DNA of 64,000 nt from Emticicia oligotrophica DSM 17448. Its GTDB lineage: Bacteria > Bacteroidota > Bacteroidia > Cytophagales > Spirosomataceae. Positions 53,341 to 62,018 of this stretch are shown here, piece after piece (the first letter of the stretch is position 1; every line of letters starts with the position of its first letter). The stretch spans positions 1,550,001-1,614,000 of the forward strand of contig NC_018748.1 of the NCBI RefSeq assembly GCF_000263195.1. The letters run 5' to 3'. Made by a program: the position numbers and the translations under genes. The notes beneath the pieces are model-generated. The model ran no database searches, had not been told where the DNA came from, and was given only the letters and a program-made list of their open reading frames with translations.

Positions 53341-54156
53341 TCACAACTTCTTTGCCTCTTCCCAAAATACATCCATTTCGGCTAGAGTCATATCTTTTAG
53401 GTTTTTGTTAGCTTCTTTGGCTTTTGTTTCTAAATATTGAAAACGCTTAATGAATTTCTTATTGGTACGTTCGAGGGCCGTTTCTGGGTTAATATTAATA
53501 AATCGGGCATAATTTACCAACGAGAAAAGCAAATCACCAAATTCACCTTCCGCTTTATCTTTATCAATGGCTTGGTCGGTTTCAACATCAAACATTTCTT
53601 TAAACTCGCCCATTTCTTCTTCAACTTTTGCCCAAACCTGACTTTTCTCCTCCCAATCAAAACCCACGCCTCGAGCCTTTTCTTGAATTCTCATGGATTT
53701 TACTAATGCTGGTAAAGAAGTTGGCACTCCACCTAACACCGATTTATTGCCTTCTTTTAGTTTTAGTTGTTCCCAATTTCGTTTTACTTCTTCCTCGGTT
53801 TCGGCTTTTACATCACCGTAAATGTGTGGGTGACGCGAAACCAATTTATCACAAACCGAATGTAGCACATCCGCCACATCAAAATCTCCGGTTTCAGAGG
53901 CAATTTTCGAATAAAAAACCAAATGAAGCATAATATCGCCCAATTCTTTCTTTATTTCTGGTAAATTCTTCTCCAAAATAGCATCTGAAAGTTCATAGGT
54001 TTCTTCGATTGTCAGGTGGCGAAGGCTATCCATTGTTTGCTTTTTATCCCACGGACATTGCTCACGAAGTTCGTCCATGATTGTCAGTAATCTATCAAAT
54101 GCTAAAAGTTTCTCCATTCTTTGTGGAGGAAATATTGGGGGAAGCTTGTTACTCAT
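53341..54156 (-). CDS. mazG: Nucleoside triphosphate pyrophosphohydrolase MazG
   Basis: MazG (271 residues) hydrolyses non-canonical or surplus nucleoside triphosphates to monophosphates and pyrophosphate. It has two MazG domains. The first carries CPWDKKQTMDSLRHLTIEETYELSDAI and KKELGDIMLHLVFYSKIA, giving the EExxE and ExxD magnesium-binding pattern, followed by DKLVSRHPHIYGD. The second has KVEEEMGEFKEM and EFGDLLFSLVNYARF with the same pattern. The length and order match E. coli MazG. It is flanked on both sides by copies of one palindromic repeat and is probably monocistronic. Confidence 0.95.
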   Translation of the reverse strand: MSNKLPPIFPPQRMEKLLAFDRLLTIMDELREQCPWDKKQTMDSLRHLTIEETYELSDAILEKNLPEIKKELGDIMLHLVFYSKIASETGDFDVADVLHSVCDKLVSRHPHIYGDVKAETEEEVKRNWEQLKLKEGNKSVLGGVPTSLPALVKSMRIQEKARGVGFDWEEKSQVWAKVEEEMGEFKEMFDVETDQAIDKDKAEGEFGDLLFSLVNYARFININPETALERTNKKFIKRFQYLETKAKEANKNLKDMTLAEMDVFWEEAKKL

Positions 54157-54221
54157 GAGTGATGTATGTAATTACTTAGATAAAACCTTTGTCTAACGAA
54201 TACAAAGTTCGTCAATAATAA

Positions 54222-54250
54222 AGAAAAAGCCACCTGTTTTTGCAGATGGC
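54222..54250 (-). terminator. Terminator of the thioredoxin-fold protein gene
   Basis: GCCACCTG (54229-54236) and CAGATGGC (54243-54250) pair at 7 of 8 positions (one G-T wobble in RNA). On the minus strand the stem is followed by TTTTTCTTTATT. It lies 44 bases after the stop at 54295. Confidence 0.65.
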
Positions 54251-54272
54251 ACGATATTTTTATTTTTTGTAG

Positions 54273-54291
54273 GACAGATTTGTAATCTGTC
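54273..54291. repeat. Palindromic repeat, second copy, GACAGATT-TGT-AATCTGTC
   Basis: The 19-base unit is a perfect palindrome around TGT. It differs from the unit at 53311-53329 (read in reverse) at two positions that pair with each other, G-C there and A-T here. It lies between mazG and the thioredoxin-fold gene, four bases beyond the stop of the latter. Confidence 0.7.
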
Positions 54292-54294
54292 TTT

Positions 54295-54957
54295 TCAACT
54301 TTTCCACTTAATTGCACAGCCTACTGCTTTTGTGCTAGTAGTAACTACTGGTTTTCCAACCATGAGGTTATTCACGGCATCTTCTACGTAGCGTTTGGTT
54401 ACTCCCGAAGGGTCTTGGGCGTTGTCATCAATGGCACCAATATAGCTTACAATATTTTTCCCGCCTTCTTTTTTCAAAACATAAACTTGTGGTGTACGCA
54501 TCGCTCCAAATGCTTTTGAAACAACCTGTGTATCATCAGATAAATACGGAAACGGATAAGCTTTTTCTTTGACACGAGCTTGCATATTAGCAAACGAATC
54601 TTCTTCGTAAGCATCTGGGTCATTAGGGTTAATCATAATCACGGGATATCCTTGTGCAGCATACTTCCTATCAAGTGCAATGACACGGTCTTCGTAGGAT
54701 TTGGAAAACGGACAGTGATTTGATGAGAAAACAATAATAAAACCCTTAGCTGAAGAAAAATCAGATAACGCAAGCATTTTCCCATCAACATTTTTGAGTT
54801 TAAAATCTGCTACAACATCGCCCAATAAATAGGCCGTAGGGGCAGCAGATGTAGCAACTTTGGGCAAATCGTTGTTTGGACTAGCTTGGGCTGTTTGAAA
54901 TGCCACGAAAACATAACTTAACAACACTGCTCCGATGATTAAAAACTGCTTTCTCAT
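54295..54957 (-). CDS. Exported thioredoxin-fold (AhpC/TSA-like) protein
   Basis: The start is set at 54957, where MRKQFLIIGAVLLSYVFVAFQTAQA gives a signal peptide; the longer ORF adds 70 residues overlapping the TlpA-like gene in another frame. The mature ~195 residues form a peroxiredoxin-like thioredoxin fold: LGDVVADFKLKNVDGKMLALSDFS, GFIIVFSSNHCPFSKSYEDRVIALDRKYAAQGYPVIMINPND, and MRTPQVYVLKK with the cis-proline. The active site is CPFS, with one cysteine rather than CxxC, as in the NHCP(F/Y) group. The end VGCAIKWK is typical of that group. It may act as a periplasmic peroxide or thiol reductase (inference). A TlpA-like gene lies 133 bases upstream on the same strand. Confidence 0.8.
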   Translation of the reverse strand: MRKQFLIIGAVLLSYVFVAFQTAQASPNNDLPKVATSAAPTAYLLGDVVADFKLKNVDGKMLALSDFSSAKGFIIVFSSNHCPFSKSYEDRVIALDRKYAAQGYPVIMINPNDPDAYEEDSFANMQARVKEKAYPFPYLSDDTQVVSKAFGAMRTPQVYVLKKEGGKNIVSYIGAIDDNAQDPSGVTKRYVEDAVNNLMVGKPVVTTSTKAVGCAIKWKS

Positions 54958-55090
54958 TGTATTTGATATTAGGTGTACTTGGTTGTGCCTCTTAATAGTT
55001 GACGGATTGATAATTAAACCTAAAAAACTATGCCAGCTATTCATCGGCGAATACGATTGTGGTTGAAAACGCTCTAATAACAAAAGTATT

Positions 55091-55567
55091 TTAAAAAAAG
55101 TGCCGAATTTTATCGCTAAGGCTCTGATAGTCAAAAGATTGTTCGTAAAATTCTTTTTTAAAACCATTACTTATTATTGTAGCGGGAATTGCACCTGACC
55201 ACTGCGGACTTACTTTATCTATCCAGCTATTATAATCGGGTTCGTCTATCAAATAAACTTGTGATTTTATCTGATATTCAGCCACAAATTTTTTTACTGT
55301 TTCAATATCTCTTTTAAAATCAAGACTGATAAAAATAACACTCACTCGATTATATTGATACTCGTTCGCTAAAGTTTCAAACACGGGCATTTCACTCACG
55401 CAAGGTTTACACCAAGAGGCCCAAAAATTAATCACCCTTATTCCATCGTTTTTTTGCAACAACTGCTCAACATCTGAAAACTTTATAATTTCGATATTTT
55501 TTTGGGCAAAAGAACAAAAATTAATGGTCAAAAGTGTGAACAAAAGATTTATCCAAAATTTTTTCAC
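55091..55567 (-). CDS. TlpA/ResA-like exported thioredoxin
   Basis: The 158-residue protein has a signal peptide (MKKFWINLLFTLLTINFCSFAQ) and a thioredoxin fold with the redox motif WCKPC in VINFWASWCKPCVSEMPVFETLA, followed by VSVIFISLDFKRDIETVKKF and the cis-proline strand GAIPATIIS. Proteins of this type keep envelope cysteines reduced, for example for cytochrome c maturation or disulphide exchange. It is short because it lacks the N-terminal extension of larger TlpA proteins. It precedes another thioredoxin-fold gene on the same strand, so the two may be one redox unit; the cytochrome-like lipoprotein at 19762 shows that the cell makes c-type haem proteins (inference). Confidence 0.85.
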   Translation of the reverse strand: MKKFWINLLFTLLTINFCSFAQKNIEIIKFSDVEQLLQKNDGIRVINFWASWCKPCVSEMPVFETLANEYQYNRVSVIFISLDFKRDIETVKKFVAEYQIKSQVYLIDEPDYNSWIDKVSPQWSGAIPATIISNGFKKEFYEQSFDYQSLSDKIRHFF

Positions 55568-55746
55568 AATTCTTTCTCTAAGTAGTTCGTAAATTTATTT
55601 TTAAAATCCGTAATTCGCAATCTTAAACTTTAATTAACGTGATTTTTGTAATTCCGAATAGTTTTACAAGGAGGCTAAATACTTTACCTATAAACTTTTA
55701 GCGTTTAAAACACAAATTACATACAATCATTAATTAGTGCTCAATA

Positions 55747-56601
55747 ATGGCAAAACATATTCTTTTAATGGATGGCCCCGATGCTAAAGGCCTGATTTTT
55801 CACGTAACAAGCGTACTGTACAGAAACGAGTGTAATATTATTTCGCAAGATGAATACGTAAGTCCACCAGCTGATGGGGTTGAAGGACAGTTTTTTATGC
55901 GTACAGAGTTTGAATCACCTGATAAACTCGACCCACAGAAAATTTTGAAAGATTTACAAGATACAATCGCCACACCAGCGATAAACTTAAGAATAAATCC
56001 AAAAAAGAAAAAGGACGTTGTTATTTTAGCCACTAAAGAGCACCATTGCCTTTCTGATTTATTGATTCGATATAATTTTGATGAACTTGACGCCAATGTT
56101 TTGGCGGTGCTGAGTAATTATAATACTTTACAGCCATTTGTGAGTAAATTTGGTATTCCTTTTCATTACATCACTCACGAACACAAAACTCGTGACGAAC
56201 ACGAGCAGGCCATTTTACGCACGCTCGAAATCTACAAACCAGAATATTTGGTTTTGGCTAAGTACATGCGTATTCTTTCACCTGAGTTTGTTTCGCATTA
56301 CCCTAATAAAATTGTGAATATTCATCATTCGTTTTTGCCCGCATTTATTGGAGCAAATCCTTATCGTCAGGCGTATGAGCGTGGTGTAAAAATCATTGGT
56401 GCAACAGCCCATTTCGTGAATAATAATTTAGATGAAGGACCAATTATTGCACAAAATGTGAAAGATGTTGACCACAGTTATATGGCAACTGATATGGCCC
56501 GAGAAGGAAAAGAGGTAGAAAAATCAGTTTTAACTCATGCTTTGAAATTGGTTTTCAATGACCGAGTTTTTATTAGCGGAAATAGAACGGTTATTCTTTA
56601 A
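55747..56601 (+). CDS. purU: Formyltetrahydrofolate deformylase
   Basis: PurU (284 residues) hydrolyses 10-formyltetrahydrofolate to formate and tetrahydrofolate, supplying formate and balancing one-carbon units. It has an N-terminal ACT-type regulatory domain (~1-85; ILLMDGPDAKGLIFHVTSVLYRNECNIISQDEYV) and a formyltransferase-like domain (~90-284): VVILATKEHHCLSDLL, KIVNIHHSFLPAFIGANPYRQAYERGVKIIGATAHFV with the catalytic asparagine and histidine, and DEGPIIAQNV with the aspartate. The length is normal. It converges with the OmpA-family gene, and a shared hairpin lies between them. Confidence 0.95.
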   Translation: MAKHILLMDGPDAKGLIFHVTSVLYRNECNIISQDEYVSPPADGVEGQFFMRTEFESPDKLDPQKILKDLQDTIATPAINLRINPKKKKDVVILATKEHHCLSDLLIRYNFDELDANVLAVLSNYNTLQPFVSKFGIPFHYITHEHKTRDEHEQAILRTLEIYKPEYLVLAKYMRILSPEFVSHYPNKIVNIHHSFLPAFIGANPYRQAYERGVKIIGATAHFVNNNLDEGPIIAQNVKDVDHSYMATDMAREGKEVEKSVLTHALKLVFNDRVFISGNRTVIL

Positions 56602-56610
56602 AATTGGCAG

Positions 56611-56648
56611 TTTTCAGTTCGCAGCTCATAAAATCTGCGAACTGAAAA
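56611..56648. terminator. Bidirectional terminator between purU and the OmpA-family gene
   Basis: TTTTCAGTTCGCAG (56611-56624) and CTGCGAACTGAAAA (56635-56648) are perfect 14-base arms around a 10-base loop. A-runs and T-runs close the stem on both sides, as suits convergent genes. Confidence 0.8.
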
Positions 56649-56652
56649 ATAC

Positions 56653-58290
56653 TTATTTCTTCACAATCGTAAATTCTACCCGACGGTTTTGGGCACGACC
56701 TTCTTCGGTATCATTACTTGCCACTGGGCGAGTTTCTCCAAAACCTACACTTGTAACTCGATTCGCTGGTAATTTCTTCGATAATAAATAACTACGTACG
56801 GCTTCGGCACGGTCTTGTGAAAGTTTTAAATTACTTTCGTTCGAACCTACGTTATCGGTATGTCCTTGAATCTCAATCGTTAGATTACCATTTTCTTTCA
56901 AGGTCTCGGCAATTCGATCTAACTCTGGAAATGATTCTGAGCGAAGTGTAGCTTTGGCATACTCAAAGAAAATATTGTTGAGTGGCACTTTTTCACCTTC
57001 TTTGATTGGCACTAGCTTCAAATCATCACCATCAATTTCTTTGAATTCTTTAATCTCTGTGAGGTCAATATTTTTTCCAATAGCAATAAAATCCTTTGCT
57101 TCTGCCCGATATGAATATTTAGCCCCATAAGGCAATACTATTTTATATTCGCCAGTATTGGGGTTTGTGTAAGCTTCGCCAACTTCTTCTCCATCGGGTA
57201 ATGTCTGATAAACAATTTTTGCTTCAATCGGACGACCCGTTTTTTGGTCAACAACCCTGCCACTAATCATAACTACAGGTGTAGGTGTTGTGGTGCCAGT
57301 GTTTACCGGGCTTTTCCCTTGGCTCAAGCTTTTTTGCTCTTCTAATCTGTTATTCGATGTCTGAACTCCCCCTGCAATCACCGGCTCTTGCTTTTTATCG
57401 TCACGCAATTTAAAACGCACAATATCGCCTTTTCCAACTGAATTTTTCTTTGAACTCATATACGCATACTCGCCTGATGCCGAAATGGTATAGGAAAGCT
57501 CATTGGCATCGGTATTTACTTTATCGCCCATATTGATTGGCTTCGACCATCTTCTCCAACTTCTATCCAAACGTTTTGATACCCAAATATCGGTTCCACC
57601 TAAACCACCCTTACGGTCGGAGGCAAAATAAAGTGTATAATTATCTGAAGCTAAGAAAGGCGTAGTTTCAGTATCTCCTGTGTTAATGTTATCGCCTAAA
57701 CTTTCTGGCTTTGTCCATTTTCCATCACGTCCTAAAAAAGACACATAGAGGTCATCTTCTTTACTATTCCTTTTTTCACTAAAAGCTAAAATCAAGGTTT
57801 TTCCATCATTTGATAAACACGCAGTCAAGAATTGACCTTTACACAAATCATCAAACTTCGGAATGATTAATCGCTGAGGTTCGGACCAACCCGTTTTAGT
57901 ACGTTTACAAGTAGATAAGCCTACCTCATTTTCTCGACGACCGCCATTATAAACCCCCGAAATCAGAATCGTGTTTCCATCGGGCGTAATACTGTATAGG
58001 TCATTGTATTGGTCTTTATTAATGCTATTCGGCATTCTCCTTGCAATTGTCCATGAGCCATCTCTACTTTCCGAATACCACACATCTTGGCTACCTTTAG
58101 CTCCATAGTTATTAGATGGATGGCTCACACGTACAAAATATAAAGTTTTACCATCGGGGGCAATAACAGGATTCAACTCATTGAATTCAGTGTTAACCGC
58201 CGATCCGAGATGCTCTGCGTTTTGGGCGAAAAGTTGTTCGGTCGAAAAGTATAAAGAAGCAGTTAGTAAGAAAAATACCGTCTTACGCAT
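56653..58290 (-). CDS. OmpA-family lipid-free periplasmic/outer-membrane protein with PD40 propeller and CRD (PorE-like)
   Basis: The start at 58290 gives 545 residues with a signal peptide (MRKTVFFLLTASLYFSTEQLFAQ); the longer ORF adds 20 unrelated residues. The order is a PD40/WD40-like propeller (~25-300, with ...PDGKTLYFVRV, SNDGKTLILAFS, SDNYTLYFASDRKGGLGGTDIWVS), a carboxypeptidase regulatory-like domain (~330-415; ISGRVVDQKTGRPIEAKIVY), and a C-terminal OmpA domain (~430-545; NNIFFEYAKATLRSESFPELDRI, EIQGHTDNVGSNESNLKLSQDRAEAVRSYL), which binds peptidoglycan. This order resembles PorE of the type IX machinery, except that PorE has an N-terminal TPR which is absent here. No lipobox is visible. 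Confidence 0.82.
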   Translation of the reverse strand: MRKTVFFLLTASLYFSTEQLFAQNAEHLGSAVNTEFNELNPVIAPDGKTLYFVRVSHPSNNYGAKGSQDVWYSESRDGSWTIARRMPNSINKDQYNDLYSITPDGNTILISGVYNGGRRENEVGLSTCKRTKTGWSEPQRLIIPKFDDLCKGQFLTACLSNDGKTLILAFSEKRNSKEDDLYVSFLGRDGKWTKPESLGDNINTGDTETTPFLASDNYTLYFASDRKGGLGGTDIWVSKRLDRSWRRWSKPINMGDKVNTDANELSYTISASGEYAYMSSKKNSVGKGDIVRFKLRDDKKQEPVIAGGVQTSNNRLEEQKSLSQGKSPVNTGTTTPTPVVMISGRVVDQKTGRPIEAKIVYQTLPDGEEVGEAYTNPNTGEYKIVLPYGAKYSYRAEAKDFIAIGKNIDLTEIKEFKEIDGDDLKLVPIKEGEKVPLNNIFFEYAKATLRSESFPELDRIAETLKENGNLTIEIQGHTDNVGSNESNLKLSQDRAEAVRSYLLSKKLPANRVTSVGFGETRPVASNDTEEGRAQNRRVEFTIVKK

Positions 58291-58534
58291 AAAATATATT
58301 TTAAAAGAAAAGTCTCTATTGCTTTGCAAATAACGCAATCTCTGAGCCAAAATGTATTATTTATAGAAAAAATCATTCTAAAAATACGTAGTTTTGCAGT
58401 TAAATGATTTTGATTTTAGTTTGAAAAAAAATAAATCGAATTTCAAGTAAGTTTTAGGAAATAGATTTTCATACTTAACTAAGTAGTAATTTTCATTAAT
58501 TAAGTAACAAATTCCCATAATTTTATAAGATTAA

Positions 58535-59512
58535 ATGCAAGCAAATCAGATTTTTGAAGCCTTCAATAACCTACGTGTTTTGATTGTGGGCGATGTGATG
58601 ATTGATTCATATATTTTTGGAAAAGTTGACCGTATTTCACCTGAGGCCCCCATCCCAGTTGTGAATGTTAAGCGTAAAGAAATTCGCTTGGGTGGTGCGG
58701 GAAATGTGGCCATGAATATCAAATCATTGGGCGGAACTCCCATTCTATGCTCAGTTGTAGGAAACGATGCTGATGGAAATGATTTAATCAAACTTTTAGA
58801 AGAAAGCCATTTACCTACTGAGGGCATAATTCAATCAAATAATCGAATTACCACCGTTAAACAAAGAGTTTTGGCTGGTTCTCAACACGTAGTTCGCATT
58901 GATTCGGAAATGGATGGGCCAATTACTACCAACGAACGCCAGCAATTAATTGAAAAAGCTCATTCTTTAGCCAACTCATGCGATGTAATTATCTTTGAAG
59001 ATTATGATAAAGGTGCTTTAGATGTCGAAAGTATTCAATCGATTGTTAGCTTTGCTAAAACGAAGGGAATCCCAACCATTGTTGACCCTAAGAAACGTAA
59101 CTTTTTGCATTATCAAGGAACAGACATTTTTAAACCTAATCTGAAAGAGTTAAAAGAAGGCTTAAAAATTGATTTTGATGCCAAAAATCTTGAAGAAGTT
59201 AAAACGGCAGTTGCTTCAGCGAAACAAACTTTAGGCGTAAACGGTTTATTTCTTACACTCTCAGAAAATGGTGTTTTTATAGATTATCAAGGAGAAATCC
59301 ATCATATACCTGCACATTTGCGTAGTATCACTGATGTTTCAGGAGCGGGCGATACAGTTGTAAGTATTGCAGCCATGTGTTTAGCTTTGAAACTTTCGCC
59401 GAAAACAATCGCAGCTATGTCAAACCTAGGTGGCGGATTGGTATGTGAATATGTAGGTGTAGTGCCAATCGAAAAAGAAAAACTGAAAGTAGAATTCCAG
59501 AAACACGCTTAG
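58535..59512 (+). CDS. D-glycero-beta-D-manno-heptose-7-phosphate kinase (HldE kinase domain; PfkB family)
   Basis: The 325-residue protein is the kinase half of HldE/RfaE only; the cytidylyltransferase half is absent, as in genomes that split the two. It phosphorylates heptose-7-phosphate to the 1,7-bisphosphate for lipopolysaccharide core synthesis. PfkB signatures are present: VLIVGDVMIDSYIFGKVDRISPEAPIPVV, EIRLGGAGNVAMNIKSLGG, TTVKQRVLAGSQHVVRID and the C-terminal DVSGAGDTVVSIAAM with the catalytic aspartate (D of GAGDT). The cofactor-binding loops look complete. The gene stands alone between a long gap and a minus-strand terminator; the matching hldE nucleotidyltransferase gene must lie elsewhere. 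Confidence 0.88.
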   Translation: MQANQIFEAFNNLRVLIVGDVMIDSYIFGKVDRISPEAPIPVVNVKRKEIRLGGAGNVAMNIKSLGGTPILCSVVGNDADGNDLIKLLEESHLPTEGIIQSNNRITTVKQRVLAGSQHVVRIDSEMDGPITTNERQQLIEKAHSLANSCDVIIFEDYDKGALDVESIQSIVSFAKTKGIPTIVDPKKRNFLHYQGTDIFKPNLKELKEGLKIDFDAKNLEEVKTAVASAKQTLGVNGLFLTLSENGVFIDYQGEIHHIPAHLRSITDVSGAGDTVVSIAAMCLALKLSPKTIAAMSNLGGGLVCEYVGVVPIEKEKLKVEFQKHA

Positions 59513-59514
59513 AC

Positions 59515-59555
59515 ATAAAAAAAGCACCCGTTATTCAAAGATAATGCGTGGTGCT
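59515..59555 (-). terminator. Terminator of the small membrane protein gene
   Basis: AGCACC (59523-59528) and GGTGCT (59550-59555) form the stem base, with an inner TTAT/ATAA pairing. On the minus strand TTTTTTT follows. It lies 48 bases after the stop at 59603. Confidence 0.6.
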
Positions 59556-59602
59556 AAAAACTCAGAAGGTGGTTGTGTTTCTTACAATCCATTGTGGCTG
59601 AA

Positions 59603-59713
59603 TTATTTTGAAGCCGGCTTGAATGGCAATGTTAGTTTTCCCTTTTTATTTAAAGAATAAACTACAACTCCAACAGCAACAGCGGCTAACCCGAATAATA
59701 CTCCTTTTTTCAT
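59603..59713 (-). CDS. Small single-helix membrane protein, unrecognised
   Basis: Starting at the ATG at 59713, the product has 36 residues: MKKGVLFGLAAVAVGVVVYSLNKKGK, then LTLPFKPASK. It has one hydrophobic helix (~5-21) flanked by lysines and a short basic tail. I do not recognise a family. The upstream ORF extension to 59794 is polar and unrelated. A terminator follows on the same strand, which supports a real transcript. It lies between the heptose kinase gene and rsgA, both on the plus strand, so it stands alone. Confidence 0.5.
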   Translation of the reverse strand: MKKGVLFGLAAVAVGVVVYSLNKKGKLTLPFKPASK

Positions 59714-60029
59714 TGTCGTACTGTGTTTAAATTGTTTTCCTGTTCTTAACTTGACAACTAAATAACGGAAAATAGACGATATTTGTTGCAACAAACGCTT
59801 AAAAATAACTTAAAAATTTATTTTACGGTAAAATACCCTTTACGAAGGTGTTATACAAGTAAAACCTATTTAAAATACAGAAATTTTTGTGCCAAAATAT
59901 TATCATTATTTGAAAAAATATTACTTTTCAAATAATTATTATTAAACGGTATATTTTTAACAAAATAATAATCCTTAAGACTATTTTAAGGTACACTCAT
60001 TCGTTTCACTTTATAATTATTATCAAACT

Positions 60030-60962
60030 TTGAGCCAAAACATTGGATTAGTCATGCGTTCTACGGGGTCGTGGTATGAAGTTCGTACCGCTACTGGTGC
60101 TATGCTGCAATGTCGTCTAAAAGGGAAATTCAAAATTAAAGGTCTAAAAGTTACCAATCCGATTGCGGTAGGCGATAAAGTGGTATTCGAAATTGAAGAC
60201 GAAAATCGTAATACGGGTATTATCAACGATATTCTCCCACGTGAAAATTATATCATCCGTCAGTCAGTACACAAAACTGCTCACGGGCACCTTTTAGCTA
60301 CCAATCTCGACCAAGCTGTATTAATTGCCACGCTCAATTTCCCTCGTACCTCTTTGGGGTTTATCGACCGTTTTTTGGTGGCCGCTGAGTCGTTTCGTAT
60401 TCCTACTGTATTGGTTTTCAATAAATTAGATTTACTCAACGAAGAACAAATAGCCTATCAACAAGAATTAGCTGACCTTTACGAAAGCCTCAATTATAAA
60501 TGTATTTTTACCTCTGCGGTGGATGGAATTGGCGTTGATGAATTCTATGAAGTCCTTAAAGATAAAGTTTCCTTGCTTTCGGGGCACTCAGGAGTTGGAA
60601 AATCAACTTTAGTTAATGCCATTGCCCCTAATCTCGACCTTCGTACCTCAGAGGTTTCAACTTTTGCCAATAAAGGCGTACATACCACCACTTTTGCCGA
60701 AATGTTTGAGCTAAGCCACGGAACATTTATCATAGATTCGCCCGGAATTAAAGAATTAGGCTTAGCTGATATGGAGAAAGATGAAATTTGTCACTATTTC
60801 CCAGAAATGCTAGAAATTTTAGACGAATGTCGATTCAATAACTGCAAACACATTGATGAACCCAATTGTGCAGTAAAAGAAGCAGTAATGGATGGCCGAA
60901 TTGCAGAAAGTAGATATTTTAGCTATCTTAGCATGATGGATGGGGGCGACAACAGAAAATAA
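60030..60962 (+). CDS. rsgA: Ribosome biogenesis GTPase RsgA
   Basis: RsgA is a circularly permuted GTPase that checks 30S subunit maturation. The 310-residue protein has an OB-fold N-terminus (~1-70; GLVMRSTGSWYEVRTATGAMLQCRLKGKF), then the permuted G motifs: FNKLDLL (G4), GHSGVGKSTLVNAI (G1, P-loop), TTTF and DSPGIKEL (G3). The C-terminal zinc region is EILDECRFNNCKHIDEPNCAVKEAV. The TTG at 60030 is taken as start, because the N-terminal strand GLVMRSTGSWY aligns with family members that begin slightly earlier than the internal ATG at 60054. The length is normal. No neighbouring gene overlaps it. Confidence 0.93.
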   Translation: MSQNIGLVMRSTGSWYEVRTATGAMLQCRLKGKFKIKGLKVTNPIAVGDKVVFEIEDENRNTGIINDILPRENYIIRQSVHKTAHGHLLATNLDQAVLIATLNFPRTSLGFIDRFLVAAESFRIPTVLVFNKLDLLNEEQIAYQQELADLYESLNYKCIFTSAVDGIGVDEFYEVLKDKVSLLSGHSGVGKSTLVNAIAPNLDLRTSEVSTFANKGVHTTTFAEMFELSHGTFIIDSPGIKELGLADMEKDEICHYFPEMLEILDECRFNNCKHIDEPNCAVKEAVMDGRIAESRYFSYLSMMDGGDNRK

Positions 60963-61206
60963 GTACCACCGACTTTCTTTTCCCTTTTATCCTTAAAATT
61001 GGTTGCTTTAAACAAATATCTTTCTCGAAAAGATTTATTATTATTTCTTTCGTTTTTACAAATACTCTAAAGCCTTATTTAGCGTTAGTGGCACTGAAGT
61101 TTACTGCCACATTGTTCCAATATCATTTTTGAAAAGATTTTCATCGAATCTTTAGAAATCAATCTTGGTATTCTTATAAATCATTTTAATCTTAGTATAA
61201 AAGTAG

Positions 61207-61214
61207 TAATTTTG
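61207..61214 (+). promoter_or_regulatory. Possible -7 element of the sigma factor gene
   Basis: TAATTTTG matches TAnnTTTG and lies 23 bases before the ATG at 61238. Only a TTTT run lies at the -33 position. The gap upstream (60963-61206) holds a GTGGCA...TGCCAC hairpin near 61088-61111 but no ORF. Confidence 0.4.
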
Positions 61215-61237
61215 CCCGACTATAATTATAAAGGTCT

Positions 61238-61867
61238 ATGGAAGAAGAAGACATCGTAGAAGTAGAAGTCCGGTATTCTGAAAAAGAAAAATACGCAGTT
61301 TTTGATAAAGAGTTTATGCCACACATAGACTCCATGTACAACTTTGCCTTTCGCCTAACAAACGATGAAGATGATGCCCACGATTTAGTGCAAGATACTT
61401 ATTTAAAGGCATTTAGGTTTATAAACTCATTCGAAAGAGGAACTAATGCCAAAGCATGGTTGTTCAGGATTCTGAAAAATAGCTTTATCAACGATTATCG
61501 TAAGAAAAGCAAAGAACCTTCAAAGGTAGATTACCAAGACGTTGAGACAACCTATAATTCGACAGAAGATGCCGAAATGGATGCCACAACCGACTTGCGT
61601 ACTGAAACCGTACAGGATATGATTGGCGATGAAGTAGCCAATGCTTTAAATAGCCTACCTGTTGATTTCAGAACGGTAATTATTCTATGCGATATTGAAG
61701 GTTTTACTTACGAAGAAATGGCCAAGATTCTTGACATTCCTATCGGAACTGTGCGTTCAAGACTTCACCGTGCTAGAAATCTCTTGAAAGAAAAACTCAA
61801 AACTTATGCCAACTCAATGGGTTATCAAACCGATGGAGCCGAAAGTGAGGAAGAAGAAGACTTTTGA
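61238..61867 (+). CDS. ECF-type RNA polymerase sigma factor
   Basis: The 209-residue protein has sigma-70 region 2 (~30-100; MPHIDSMYNFAFRLTNDEDDAHDLVQDTYLKAFRFINSFERGTNAKAWLFRILKNSFINDYRKK), a linker rich in acidic residues (~105-130) and region 4 (~140-195; LNSLPVDFRTVIILCDIEGFTYEEMAKILDIPIGTVRSRLHRARNLLKEKL) with the helix-turn-helix for -35 recognition. This is the RpoE-like group 4 (ECF) layout. The acidic N-terminus (MEEEDIVEVEVRYSEKEK) and the acidic tail (ESEEEEDF) are unusual. A putative zinc anti-sigma gene follows 151 bases later. Which stress it responds to is unknown. Confidence 0.93.
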   Translation: MEEEDIVEVEVRYSEKEKYAVFDKEFMPHIDSMYNFAFRLTNDEDDAHDLVQDTYLKAFRFINSFERGTNAKAWLFRILKNSFINDYRKKSKEPSKVDYQDVETTYNSTEDAEMDATTDLRTETVQDMIGDEVANALNSLPVDFRTVIILCDIEGFTYEEMAKILDIPIGTVRSRLHRARNLLKEKLKTYANSMGYQTDGAESEEEEDF

Positions 61868-62018
61868 TAAAAAAAACACAAAATGAACAAATTTTAAAAC
61901 TTTACTGTTACCCTTTTGTTCAAATACGTCAATTTCACCATTACTGACAAATTCAAACTCTAAAGCAATTAGAGCACGAACACTAAAATAAAACTGTTCC
62001 TATAATTAAATAAATTCA

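Noticed and set aside
54958-55167. 70-residue N-terminal extension of the thioredoxin-fold protein
   Set aside because: It overlaps the TlpA-like gene in another frame, and a clear signal peptide starts at 54957.
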